The translations under genes and the position numbers were made by a program. This document shows positions 38,016 through 49,490 of a stretch of 64,000 bases of DNA, in pieces. Location of the stretch: assembly GCA_963920665.1 (NCBI GenBank), contig OY987265.1, forward strand, positions 31,005,001 through 31,069,000, given 5' to 3'. The DNA comes from Straminergon stramineum (lineage: Eukaryota; Streptophyta; Bryopsida; Hypnales; Calliergonaceae). The notes under the pieces are model-generated. The model had not been told where the DNA came from. It saw only the letters and a program-made list of their open reading frames with translations, and did no database searches. Position 1 is the stretch's first letter. The number at the start of each line of letters is the position of its first letter.

Positions 38016-39313
38016 TGTCACGACCCTCATCAAGAGGCGTGCCCGGCCACCTTGGTGAGCAAGGGGGACGTTGGGGGTGACTCCCCAAGCCTTGCAAGAG
38101 ATGAGGTGAGGGGGACTAAGGGTCCCGAGCGATCGGAGTGATGTAGCACTCTGATCCAGACGAATTTGGGGGCGTGTTGTACATGCTTGGAAAGCTTGTG
38201 AGAAGATGCGTCCATGGGTCCAAAGAACGCGAGAATCCGAGTTGGGAGTCACAAGTTATGGTTCCTCAAAGTTGGCAATGTCTCACCCATGTCCCGAGGC
38301 ATAGGGACGTGGGAAACAAGGTTTGGGAGGGTTCCTTTGAGCCAAATAGGGCATGCCGTATATCATTGGAAAGATAAGGAGACAAGCTTTCTATAATGAT
38401 AAGGCTCATGAGGAAATGAGCTGTGAGCTAAAAGTTATGGGCATCCAAAGAGGATGGAGTCCCGGAGAACTACACCTCCCGAGGGACTCGTACCTTTGGA
38501 GGGCCATAACTTCCTCAATACTTGTCGTATTGGGGAAAGTCAATAGTGCACAGTGATCTACGAAAAATTTAGATCACGAAAATGGGCTTGCACTTGGTAT
38601 TTGGAGCTTGGAGATAAAAGTTATCCCGATGGGAAGATCGGAAGTCTTTTGGGGGTCCGGTTTGGGGATACCACTTGGAAATGGGTGGTCTTCCAAGATG
38701 GGGTGCATCTTGGGGGTTTCCAATGACCTCTAGTATGGAGGGGGCTGCCAAATCCCGCAGAGAGTACTATGAGGAGGGGTGGTCTCCCTCCTCACTCCCG
38801 GATGGTGCCATGGTGAGCTGAAGTGGCCCCGGGTGGTGAGGTTAGTGTTGGAGCCTCACCACCACTTGTGTGTTACCGTGGAGTGCTTGTGCATTCCTTG
38901 ATACCGTTTTGGTGGTGTCTCACTCCACACTAGGCCATGGTGTGAGTCCCATTTGGTGAATCCCAATTAATGAGTCCCGAAATGAGTTGGGTTGGGCCTA
39001 GTGGGGAGTTGGGTGCCATGCAAGGGTGGTTAGTACCGGTGGGGAGTAGTGCCTCCACCAAGTGCTTGGACATCAATGGAAGTTCTGCCCCATGTCATCA
39101 AATGACATGCCTAGTGTCTTGTGGGAGTTAAGTGTTGAAAGGAAAGGATTGGGAGTCACGGAGGAACGGGGAACCCCGTGACTTGAGTTGGAACCTAACA
39201 TTGCAGGTGCGTGGCATGTGCAGTGTTAGGAGAGCGTGGACCTTGGTGGTATTAAAGTGTTAAGTGCTTGGAAAGTGAGCTTAAGGTGGTAAGTGTCACT
39301 AAGGGGCGCGACA
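38016..39313. mobile_element. Solo LTR with 5-bp target duplication
   Basis: A 1,298-bp block, much GC-richer than its surroundings, starts TGTCACGACC and ends GGGGCGCGACA (TG...CA ends). It is flanked on both sides by ATCAA (38011-38015 and 39314-39318). A 5-bp duplication and TG/CA ends are the mark of LTR retrotransposons. There is no internal region, primer-binding site or second LTR, so it is a solo LTR left by recombination. TGTCACGACC-type ends are common in Ty3/gypsy families, but family assignment is inference. The intact target duplication and ends suggest a fairly recent event. Confidence 0.88.
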
Positions 39314-40297
39314 ATCAAGAATACCCATCATTCTTTGCAATCAAACTTTCCTCACTTTTCAAGTATCCTAATTGCATTCCCATGATTTAGAATGCTAAGT
39401 GATTATTAAGCAACTACAAAAAGAGATGTCTTGTCATCCTATCAATGCAAGCATTATTGATGCAAAGCCTCCTCCCCTTCCATTTGAAGTCAACAAAGTT
39501 ATACACGAACAATGAATAAAATGATGTAATTTAAATCAAGCAATGTATGCAATAATGGATGACGAAATGCAAGAATAGACCTTACAAACCAATACTACAT
39601 AACTGATGCATGCCTGACCAACAAACCCATTGAACAAAAAGGCTCACTGAATAATGGGGTTGACCATGACATTCACAAAAGCTGAACACAATAAACATGC
39701 CAAGACAATTTAGATCAATCAAAACGCAAATACTGCTACATAAGGTGGCTTTCTCCACATGAGGTATTGCTTGCCACATCTCTCTAACCTACAAAGTTGA
39801 AGTAGCCACTCAGGTGCAAGATCAAGACATGGAACATCTAGATGACAAAAGCCCCCGGTACCACCCTCAGTACACATTGTGTGGCATTAACATACGGCCT
39901 TCCCTAAACATTACTACACAACTCGGATTGCCTCTCTCGTTTGTTAGACACTCTAGCGACAAAAAGACTTAGAAAAGACTCTAAACTTCAAATCCAACTT
40001 CTACAAAGCTCCAGATCCACTTTTCATCGAGCTTTGACAAGAGTGAACTGATGCTATATTGGAACAGCAAGAAAGTTTCAACATGTGGAGCATCCTGTTG
40101 TTTGAAACATTGACGGAGCTTTGACATTTAGAGTAGATCTGGTGTGGAGCATTCGGTGAAGCAATATCGGAACACCAACAAAAGTTGCACGTTGAGGTCT
40201 AAGTAGAGCAGGGAGGTCATGGGAAGCAGGGAAGTAGAGGGGAGCAGGTCGGAGAGAGGTCGGGGATGGATGTACAGGGAATGGCCCCCTCATCTCC

Positions 40298-40382
40298 CAT
40301 CCATCCACAATCGGGGCAATGAGGGGGTCAATTCATGGCCAAGGTGAATTGACCCCCTCATTGCCCCGATTGTGGATGGATG
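40298..40382. repeat. Perfect 38-bp inverted repeat at the junction of two elements
   Basis: 40298-40335 and 40345-40382 are exact reverse complements separated by the 9 bp TGGCCAAGG. They are the abutting ends of long-inverted-repeat elements 1 and 2, head to head. Such a hairpin is prone to replication slippage. Confidence 0.9.
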
Positions 40383-42528
40383 GATAGGATGAAGGGGGCC
40401 GTTTTCTGTCCATTGAGTGAGTCAACCTCCTCCTAGCTTGTAACCTGCCTCCCTCCTCCTTGCAACCTCCTCCTCCCTCCTTACGATCTCCCCTCCTTCC
40501 TCCTGCAATTTTTCTTGTTCTCATTCATGATTTCTTTATTTTCATTTTTGTGTAATATTTCTTTTTTTTAATGCAAAAGTGGAATGCAAATATGTTTCTA
40601 TTCCATTTAGAGCTATTGATGATTAATTTTTCCTTGTATATTGTCACTATTTTTATGCAATAATTTTTCAAAAATGAAAATAAAATATAATTATATAAAC
40701 ATGAAATCCACGCCTATAACTCCATTTTTGTATATAAAATAATTAAAATTCAAGAACTACAATGCAAGAATTTGAAGTTAAGAGGATTTAAAGTTTGATG
40801 ACAAAGAATGGTAAAGTAGGGAAAAAAAATTGTTTTCATTGTAAGTGTTAAATCTCATAATCTATTGTTTGAACGAATTTGAAGTATTCCACATACCTTC
40901 CGAAAAATATTTTGTGCATTAGAATTGATAATTTTGGATTGATTTTTGGTGAAACATAGAGTATTATACTTTACTATCAGAGTAGTCATTTCATATTCAA
41001 TATATAATTAAAATTGGAATTTTTTTGGAGAATTCGTAAAATAAGAACTTTCCATCAAAATTTGTATTTTGTACATATAAATTTTTTTTGATAAAAATAT
41101 CCCCCCCTAAAAATTATAGAGCGCATTTCTAGAATTTTTTTAGACTCCAATAGACAAGTATGATAGTCATGGGCAAAATGTACCATTCTAAATGAGCACT
41201 AGGGTTCAACTACTCTAAAAATTCAAGTTGAGCTCTAATGTTTATGTAAATGTGTATATTAATCAAATATAGTATACCCCACTATTTTAAACTAACTGAA
41301 TCATGTTGTCATTTAGTATTTTTATAATTTTCAACATTGAAGGTATACAATTAGATGTACAAAGGTTGGAGTTTGATACAATTTGATTATAAATTGAATG
41401 CTTGTGATTTTAACAAGATATTTTTCTCTTAAGTTTAATATTCTAAGTTGTAATTACTTAGGTGATCTTTGCAAATTCTATTTTACTTATTTATTCAAAT
41501 CATTTTTAATGGTCCTTTTTTGAACTATAAAAATTAGTTTTGGAGGTCAAATATATTCACGATTGTTGAACTATAGAAGATTTGCAAAGTGAAGTTGTTG
41601 AAACTACTCTGCAAAATAAAAAAATCATCACCTAAGCACCGAAATTAGCATGCAACTACTCTCATCAACATATGTGGCATTAAAGATGCAATTTAAAGCT
41701 ATCCAATGCACGTTGAAAGGGCCTGCGACATTGAAGACTACTCAGGTATGGGTTTGCCTACCTTAGCTTATACATGAATGTTGTCCATCACTACTTGGAA
41801 GAAGCACCTGCCCCTTGCACAATTGCACAACGACACCCAACTTGTCTTCTAAGTCGCCGAATCTCACTTTATAGCTGGTGTGTGTTGGATGGAGGCATCA
41901 TCGAATTCCTAACTTGAACAACTCCCTCAAAAATTCAAACCTTTGGAATCCTAGAGAGTAGTTCCTTAAGAATTCAAACCTTTGGAGCAAAATGATGAAG
42001 AGCATTAGATGATTGGGAGGTGGTGCAATATCTAAACAACAAGAAAACTATGGCATGTTCAAAGTAAATTTGGAGCATTACCCTCCATCTTTCAAAATTT
42101 CAAGCACTTGGTCGCTATAAGTTGGGTTTGCATCACATAGCAAAGACTAAAAATCATTTTTGAAACTCCAGATCATTTTGAAATTCTAGATCCTACTTCT
42201 ACAAAACTCTAGATCCACAATTCAAGGAGTTCCAACAAGATCTAAAGAACTTTTCAATCATGAAATCAACCATCAACAAGCAAGAATTCAAACCTTCGGA
42301 GCAAAATGATGAGGAGCATTCGAAGATCAGAGGTGGTGTAGTATTGAAACAATAAAAAAAACTATGGAGCAGCCTGACAAAAGCAAGAAATTGCATTGTG
42401 AAGAGGTTGCAAGTGGAAGGTGGGTTCCAAGTGGGAGGAGGGGAATGGACCCCTTCATCCCATCAATCTGTCCATCCATTTCGGGGCAATGACAGGGTCA
42501 ATTCACCCTAGCCCATGGCATGGGATTC
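40345..42528. mobile_element. Long-inverted-repeat element 2 (unclassified)
   Basis: The left end (40345 to about 40500) and inverted right end (about 42400-42528) share GGTGAATTGACCC, TCATTGCCCCGA, GGATGAAGGGG and TTGCAACCTC blocks. The right end carries the same outer ATCCCATG(G/C)CA block as the left end of element 1. Internal sequence near 42180-42330 resembles 39990-40160 of element 1, so both belong to one family. No coding capacity seen. Confidence 0.5.
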
Positions 42529-43281
42529 CAAAGAATCATAAAGCTAACCCCTTGTTGTGCAAGTCACCTTCTCCAATTAGGTTATAGCAACCTCGTCGGG
42601 ATGAAATCATCAATGAGAAAAGTTATGCAAGTGGATAGGAAATGCAAATCTCTCTCAATTCAAGAAAAATCTTTGCTTGTGATTCAATATTCAACATAAA
42701 CTAGTGTGCCTTGTGTTGTTGTCACAATGTTAATAAAATAGAAGTAAAAGTAATTTTTTAATTTTTTAATTTTTAAGAACTTTGAAATTCAAAATCTTTT
42801 TTATCGTGAGTTGGAACACCACAAAACAAAGTCTATGTACCCCTTCTCATTGAAGGCATTCAAATAGTACCAAAGATACCACTAGGGGATGCACAGTTCT
42901 GAAGATCTCATTGTAACAAACAAAACAAAACAAACAACATCATTTAAGATATAAATAAATAAGATACATTTAGTCATTGTTACTAATCATTCAATCTTAT
43001 TCAATCTCATTCAATTCTAGAAAGATGCGACCTACTATGACTAAGGTAATCACCAAAATACTTTGATTATTGGACCAATTGGTGCATTCTTTGTTTTTCA
43101 CACTAGGAAATGCTACCATATATTTCTAGAATCTATGAGTGTACAAGTCTAGGAATCTATATCATAGGCACCCTCTATAGTTATAGGTGTCTAAGTTATA
43201 GGTACCTATATTATAGACTCTTTCCATATTATAGAATACCTATGTACATAGGTTATAGATGCCTTCAAATGGTTGTAGGTA
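42529..43281. other. AT-rich DNA with a palindromic left flank of the Tc1 insertion
   Basis: From about 43100 many TATAGGT and CTATA units occur. TTGTAGGTA directly before the Tc1 end reappears inverted after the right end (TACCTACAA at 44921-44929, after TACA). The Tc1 element may have inserted into a palindromic MITE; this is a weak inference. Confidence 0.4.
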
Positions 43282-44915
43282 CAATGACTCACAAAAGTAC
43301 TTGGCCGCTGCCTGTGATCATGAAAATTGGACAAAAGCTCTTAGACTAGAGAGAAATAATAAGCAAGATTTGTCATAGATACCATACAAGTTGTCAAGAA
43401 CATGTTATCAAAAATTTGTGAAAAGAAAATCGAAATGGTAAAAAGAAATTGAAAGAAGTATGCAAAAAGCATGGCCAAGAACTTCTGTTGATTAAGTAGG
43501 AAATCAAGATAACACAAAGAAAACTCAAAATGAAAAGCTAGTAAGTAGCAAATGCTACATATGTACAACAATTACATGTCTATCAACGTGTGTATCCACC
43601 TTTAGCTACAAGAAGATCAACCACCTTTGTTGGCATTGTGCGGATTAGCTTCTACACAAATTCTACTTCAATGTTTTGCCAAACAACCTGGATCTTCTCC
43701 CACAAGTCATCTCTACTTTTGGATGAATCACCAAACAATCATAAGCATCTATCTACTTCATTCCACAAGTGTTCAATAGGATTTAGGTCGGGAGATTGTG
43801 GTGGCCACTTCATCACAAAGAAATCATGTTGACCTAGTCATCGTTGTAGAAGACCAGATGTATGCTTCGGGTCATTATCATGCTGAAAAATCACTTATGC
43901 CTCATCAAGACCTTGTCTCTCAATAGTACCCAAAAATTGCGAATGTAAAATGTCAAGATAAACTGGCGAATTCATAATGCCATCAATGCAGTGAAGGTTT
44001 CCTACACCTGCCCAATTCATGCATCCCCATACCATGATACTACCTCCACCATGTTTAACCATATGTTGCACATGACAATCACGAAGAGGCTTTATAGGAT
44101 TTCTCCGACAACATTGATGGCCATCTGAACCAAAAACATTGAACTTGGACTCATCTAACCAAATGACATGACTCCAGTTTTCTACATCACAGTCATGTGA
44201 AACCTTCGCCTACTATAAACGCTTCTACCTATGCCTCTTCGTCAACAATGGTTTCTTTCTCTTCACTCTAGCACCAAGCCCTTGCCTCTCAAAACTTCTA
44301 CGAATAGTCTCATCAGACAAACAAAGACCTTGAGCTCTCAAACTATGACCTACAATTGCCACAATCCCTGATTTCGATTGATTGAGAGTCCTCATAGCAA
44401 GCCTCTCATCTCGAATGCTCAAAAGATGTGGTCTCCTAGATCTTCGATGATCAGATACCTCCCCATTTTCTCTAAACCGAACTAGAATGTGGCCAATTGT
44501 GCTACAAGAAATGTGAAGATGGCCGGCTATGAAACATTGTGAAAATCCTTGCTCACTCAATGCTATGACTTGGGAATGCACATGAAAACTTGTTTTCTTC
44601 ATTGTGACCGCTAGAAATGTGAAGAATCTCAACTTAAGACTATTGGAAGCTCTCAAAGATCTATACACTCAATGGAAACACAAGTGGAAGAAGAAGTCAC
44701 TATTGTCAACATATGTAGTTGACCACCCTTGAGATTTTTTGAACCACTCCCACAAAAATGTACCACTTGGATTACCCAAAGGAAGCCACCTAATATTGCA
44801 TTAAATGATGTTGATTAACCCTAATTAATTTGGGAGGCGGCTTCATTAACCTCTCTCTACAATTGCATGTCAAATGGATTCACAAGTAGTCGCCAAGTAC
44901 TTTTGTGAGTCATTG
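43282..44915 (-). mobile_element. Full-length but inactivated Tc1/mariner-superfamily transposon (DD34E)
   Basis: A 1,634-bp element with 24-bp perfect terminal inverted repeats: CAATGACTCACAAAAGTACT and four more bases at 43282-43305, inverted at 44892-44915. Weaker similarity continues for about 15 bp inward. It is flanked by TA on each side (43280-43281 and 44916-44917), the target duplication of this superfamily. It contains one minus-strand transposase frame. DD34E with a [15 protein letters not shown] block is typical of animal and fungal Tc1 elements; plant mariner-like elements are usually DD39D. Horizontal origin is possible. Confidence 0.93.
43583..44602 (-). pseudogene. Tc1 transposase with six in-frame stops
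   Basis: Counting from the Met at 44602 to the terminal stop gives exactly 340 codons in one unshifted frame, the normal size for a Tc1 transposase. The N-terminal paired-like helix-turn-helix domain is intact (IALSEQGFSQCFIAGHLHIS, RRSRRPHLL). The catalytic region shows DESKFNVFGSDGHQCCRRNP (first Asp), FQHDNDPKHTS (second Asp) and [20 protein letters not shown] (Glu), with 34 residues from the second Asp to the Glu. Six internal stop codons, near 44225, 44210, 43885, 43840 and 43755, kill it. Each could arise from a Gln, Trp or Arg codon by one C-to-T or G-to-A change. The open part can be extended 22 codons upstream to 44668, but the later Met better fits the family start. Confidence 0.92.
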
Positions 44916-44917
44916 TA

Positions 44918-47034
44918 CATACCTACAATTAGGTTCAAGGCTTATAGGTTTATGTCTCTACACTCATGTACTAGCATTGTTGTTTCTACAATTAACAGTG
45001 AAGCCATCCATTAGACCTTTTAGGTCCCAACATCCTTGTAGGATTTAAAATTAGACATTATTGCTTCAATACTTATGGAGCCCAAGAACACTCATGATGA
45101 TGCAAATTCATTGCATAGTATATCTTGTGTTGTTGCCACAACCATTAATATATCATTTTTTATTTCTTTAGATTTTCAATAGCACTAATGTTAATATCAT
45201 GTATGCTATCAATTTTGCATTATGATTCTTTCTAAAAAAAATTGGCACTCAAAATAGCATGACAAATAAATTTTAAGAGTAATCTAAATAACTTATCTAG
45301 AACTCCCCTAGAACATGCAAGAATCTGATTCTGTCTATTCTTGTAAAGATCAAGTCCTAGATCATGATAGAGCTAAGCACCATTTATCTCCTTGCTATTT
45401 TAATTTGAGCTTCTTGGAAATGAGAGGTATTGACTAAGCCCAAGGTACATACAAGTGCAATGCCAAAAATATATTGTAACATGTACAGAGCCATTTTTGA
45501 CAATCAAGGCATCAATAAAATCCCTCATCTATGCTAACATGCACAAATAATCTCATTCTCCTTTCTTTCTAAGTTAAAGAGGATTGAAGCGTAAGCAAGT
45601 AGTATAGAATTTTTGAAGAGTTTTGAAAATACTCCAAGAAGCTATCAACCTCACCTATGCCCATGTTTCAAACCACACAATCCAATACAAAATTAGTCAG
45701 GTGCAACATGTGTCTTCAGTCCACAAGCATGTCTTATTACTTCTTATTTTTTTAAACACAGATGTGTTATTACTTTCACATACCAGCAATATTCAAACAT
45801 ACTACAAATTTTTGGCTATTTCCGTAAAACTGGATGCATTCAGCAGAACATGATGACGTTGCCATGATGTCAAATATGATTCCCAGTAAGAACAATAGCA
45901 TTAACACTTAAATGCTCAAAGCAGCAAGTGGATCAAGCCAAATAACTAGCGCAAAATTGAGAACCAGCAGTTTAATGTTTCATGGCAATGAGCTATTAAT
46001 AATGCTTCAGAAAATGAAGCTCAGGCCACAACAAGCAATTGAATCACGAACAAATTCCAAAATATTGTCCAAGTATTGGCCCATGAAAAAACATGCAGTA
46101 TAATCAGTGTTCAGGTTCCTTAGCTTCCTCAGCAAAGTGCTGGCAAAAAATTTGAACGTTGCTTCACTAGTGAAGTAATGGGATGTTCACACTTGGTGTT
46201 AGGGGTGATGTTTGCAACGTGAATCCAGTCCAAAAGTAGGTCTAAATTTGTTCCTAAGACCCTCGGTAATAGTACTCTTTAATATTAACATGAAGAGCAA
46301 ACATACCTTTAATAGTATAATGTAGGTTGAATTCTTTCATTACAATATATTTGAAATAGCAGAAAAGAGATCTAATTCAAAAGGAATGACAACCCTAATA
46401 TTTTGGTGGTTTATTGTGCAATTATGTATTGAAAACTTTGGATTAAAAAAATCTTTTCAACCCTCTCTATTTCCAGTATGGGTGGGAGGGTGGGAATTGT
46501 TTAGCCATTTTTTTTTTAAATCTCTTTTTTTTATGAGAAATATGATAAAAATAATATTAGAATGGGGTTCATAAGAGTAAATACCTTGCTGATATTTTTC
46601 TATAGACATCACATTAATTTTCATTTTTTATTTATGAAAAGTCTTGAAAATGATTACAACGACTTAAACTTGACTATGAAATCTGGGAAAAGTAAAAGTG
46701 AAAGTTCAAAGAAATAAATGGAAAAATGGAAAATGTCAATGCTACTAAAGCATTCTTTTTGCCAATGGCTTGATGGTTCTCTACAATCCAATCTCTAATT
46801 TTTGTCCAAAATTTAATTGTTGATGAGATTAAAACTTGAAAATTCAATATTTTCATTCTGTTGGGCAAAATGCTGTAAACTCTCTTTTGGGCACACACAC
46901 TCACCAAGGACTTTTTGAGAATACTAATTACTCCCTTGTCGGCCCATTGGTCACTAAGATCCCGACACCATCACGAACATACATACAAACAATCCAACAT
47001 GTTTTAGTAGTGTAGATGCAACATAGAAAGCAAT
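44918..47034. other. AT-rich intergenic DNA
   Basis: No gene recognised. The stretch 45620-46120 is less repetitive than its surroundings but its short ORFs match nothing I know. Confidence 0.45.
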
Positions 47035-47430
47035 TCCATAGAAGGTAACAATATACAAATGCAGTACTTTTTCTAGTCCCACTATTACAAAGGTTGAATG
47101 ACCAAAGAAATTTGATGAGGTTATTAGCAAACTCAAGAGAAATGCAAGTGGTTTTGTAATTTTTTAACACTCTAGTTATATTTTATAATTTTTCAGAATT
47201 TCAAAGTTAAGAACATAAAGTACTATATTCTATAAATAATACTAAACCCACCTTGAATGAATCCCCTTCAAGCACAAAATGTCTCAACTTTCATTGGTTG
47301 CTTCAAAAAATTGTCCACCTCTCATTGGTTGTTTTTAAAAGTTGCAATCTTTAATCATAGAAATGTTAATTGCATGCCTTTTTTAGGTGTTGGAAAGCAA
47401 AAAGTGTTGCAATTAGGTGCTTCTACCTTG
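47035..47430. repeat. Dispersed repeat copy without the insertion (empty site)
   Basis: Homologous to 15170-15840, but it lacks the 277-bp insertion found there. It shares GTTGAATGACC, GAGAAATGCAAG, TGTCTCAACTTTCATTGGTT and GTGTTGCAATTAGGTG blocks. Confidence 0.65.
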
Positions 47431-48419
47431 TAAGAGTTTGGTCTTCATGTAGAGAGAATGAACTCTAACCCTTTTGTGGGTTGGCATAATCACATGGAGA
47501 GTCTGATATTCATTTGATGTCTAATTTTAATATTAGAAAATTACTATTGCTATCTACATGTTGAGTAGGTGTAGTTGGAATTTATTATTGAATCCATTCT
47601 ATAACATTTTATCTATTTTGTGCAATGAAATTTTGTTTCATTTGTGTCAAAAAAAATTTTTAAAACAAATACATATATATTTAATCTATTTATAATATTA
47701 CAAAAAAGTATATGATCTAACATTGAAATGTATTGAAGTTGTAATGTTTTATCATTGCACCAATATTAAAGTATGGCCTTACAATCTCTTCAAATATAAT
47801 TCAATAATGGATTCTTGGTGTGATCATTTGAGAGCATGCTCGAGAACAATGTAGGTTGGTTCATATTTCAATACACGCCCCCTCGAGGACTTGACATTCA
47901 ATTTTTGAATAATAGATGAACATAGACATGTCTTTAGTAAGGACAAAAAACTTGATTTTTTCATCCATCTCATAGTTTGTAGATTCTTGCATTAAGCTAG
48001 GAGCACTCATAATCATTAGTGTACTTATACTTTGAGAGTAGAGTTTCTTAAAGTGTTCCCAAAAGTACCTTGAAATTGTCTTCAAAGTAGTTGAAAACCA
48101 TCTCCCTACTTAATTGTGGTTGGTGTATTCTAATTTTTTAAGATTTTGGTGCTAGAATCAAGGCAAATTTAGTAGAGTGTGGTTATGGGTGCCCTAGGGA
48201 GTTTTATTTTGAAAATTTGTAGAAATTAGATGCCTTATCCAATTTTTTTTTAAATTCATAATTTTCAATTGCCAATATTGAAAAATATTTTTTCTATAAA
48301 AGTTTCCCCAAATATGGGTGAATTGCTTAAATTGATGGTTATGGGTCAATGGGTATTCCTACCTTATCTCTTTTAGATTTTAGAGTTTTTATTTGTAAAT
48401 ATTCTATATTTGTATAAAG
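47431..48419. other. AT-rich intergenic DNA
   Basis: No feature recognised beyond low-complexity AT-rich text. Confidence 0.4.
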
Positions 48420-49490
48420 ATATTTGACCTCAAAATCTAACTTTTTTAACTAAATAAATGGCCCTTCAAGAACTACTTTAATTAGTAAGTAAAATAAAAT
48501 CTCAAAACATTACAATGATTGGAATTTCTGATTTTTAATTTAAGGAAAAAAAAGCTTGTGAAAATTAAAAATATTCAATCTACATTTAGTTTAGGTTATA
48601 AGGAATTTAGAAGGAATTATAGTTTTTTTGTTTCAAATTTTATTGAAAAATATTGGTTAGTGTAGTAGATGCTCTAATTGTATGGATAAGATTTATGGAT
48701 CACATTTTACAGATTTTGTTTGAAATTTCTCATTAAATTATTATTCTAAGTTGCAATTTATAATAAATATTTACAATTTTAGGAATTTGGACTACCTTTT
48801 GGTTACGCCTAAAGGATTAAACATGGTCCAACCTTACATCAAGATACATTTTATTTTTATTAAGAAATATTGATTTCTTCTTCATCTTGGATCTATTTGC
48901 TAAATTTTCAACAATTGAGAATTACAAAATATTCTACCTCTTGGATTCTTGTGTGGACAACTTCTTCTTTAAGGCCATAGTTTCACTCTTCCTTGTTTAT
49001 TTGACAACATGAGCTACTTTCTAAAATCATTTTTATCAATCCTCAAACTCTTTGCCAATCTCATTGATGGTTTAACCCCTTAAGGATCAAGGGGTGGTCT
49101 TGATTTTTAAAATTGTGAAGATGTATTATAAAATGCAACTTAGAATAATAATTTAATGATGAATCAAATAATGGTTGTCAAATATGATTCATAGATCATA
49201 TCAATGTGGTAAGATCTATTAGTTAACAAACCAATGTTTTTCAATAAAATTTGAAGCCAAAATTGAAAATTACATTAGAAATTGATTGTAAATTGAATAT
49301 TTGTGATTTTCATAAGAATTATCTTCCTTTTGGTTCAAAATATTAAGTTCTAATCATAGTGATTTAAAAAAATATTTCACCTTTTTATTCAAGTCATTTT
49401 CTGAAGGGTCATTTTTTGAATTGAAAAGTTACTTTTTGAAACCATATCTTCTTGTATCTTTGAATTATAGAATAATTGCAGAGCAAAATC
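48420..49490. repeat. Inverted pair of a dispersed repeat
   Basis: About 48420-48835 and about 49072-49490 are imperfect inverted copies. The pairs include AAAATATTGGTT with AACCAATGTTTTTC, GGATTTGGACTACC-type text with GGTGGTCTTGATTTT, and TAAAGGATTAAAC with GGTTTAACCCCTTAAGGATC. A single copy of the same family is at 12450-12835 and a part copy at 41350-41600. It may be one element with inverted repeats of about 400 bp. Borders are approximate. Confidence 0.5.

Larger units (their letters stand above)
36794..40335. mobile_element. Long-inverted-repeat element 1 (unclassified), holding a solo LTR
   Basis: The left end (36794-36960, inward) and right end (40200-40335, inverted) share GGTGAATTGACCCCCTCATT, CCCCGATTGTGGATGGATG and a further 80-100 bp of looser similarity (GGGGCCATTCC then a TGCTCC and GACCTCC block). 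Between the ends lie a CACTA-like MITE, a small foldback array and a solo LTR. The long terminal inverted repeats suggest a foldback or Mutator-like non-autonomous element. No target duplication was found and no transposase seen. Confidence 0.5.

Noticed and set aside
38174..38751. Several ORFs of 60-80 codons in the GC-rich block at 38-39 kb
   Set aside because: They lie within a solo LTR and are not conserved coding sequence.
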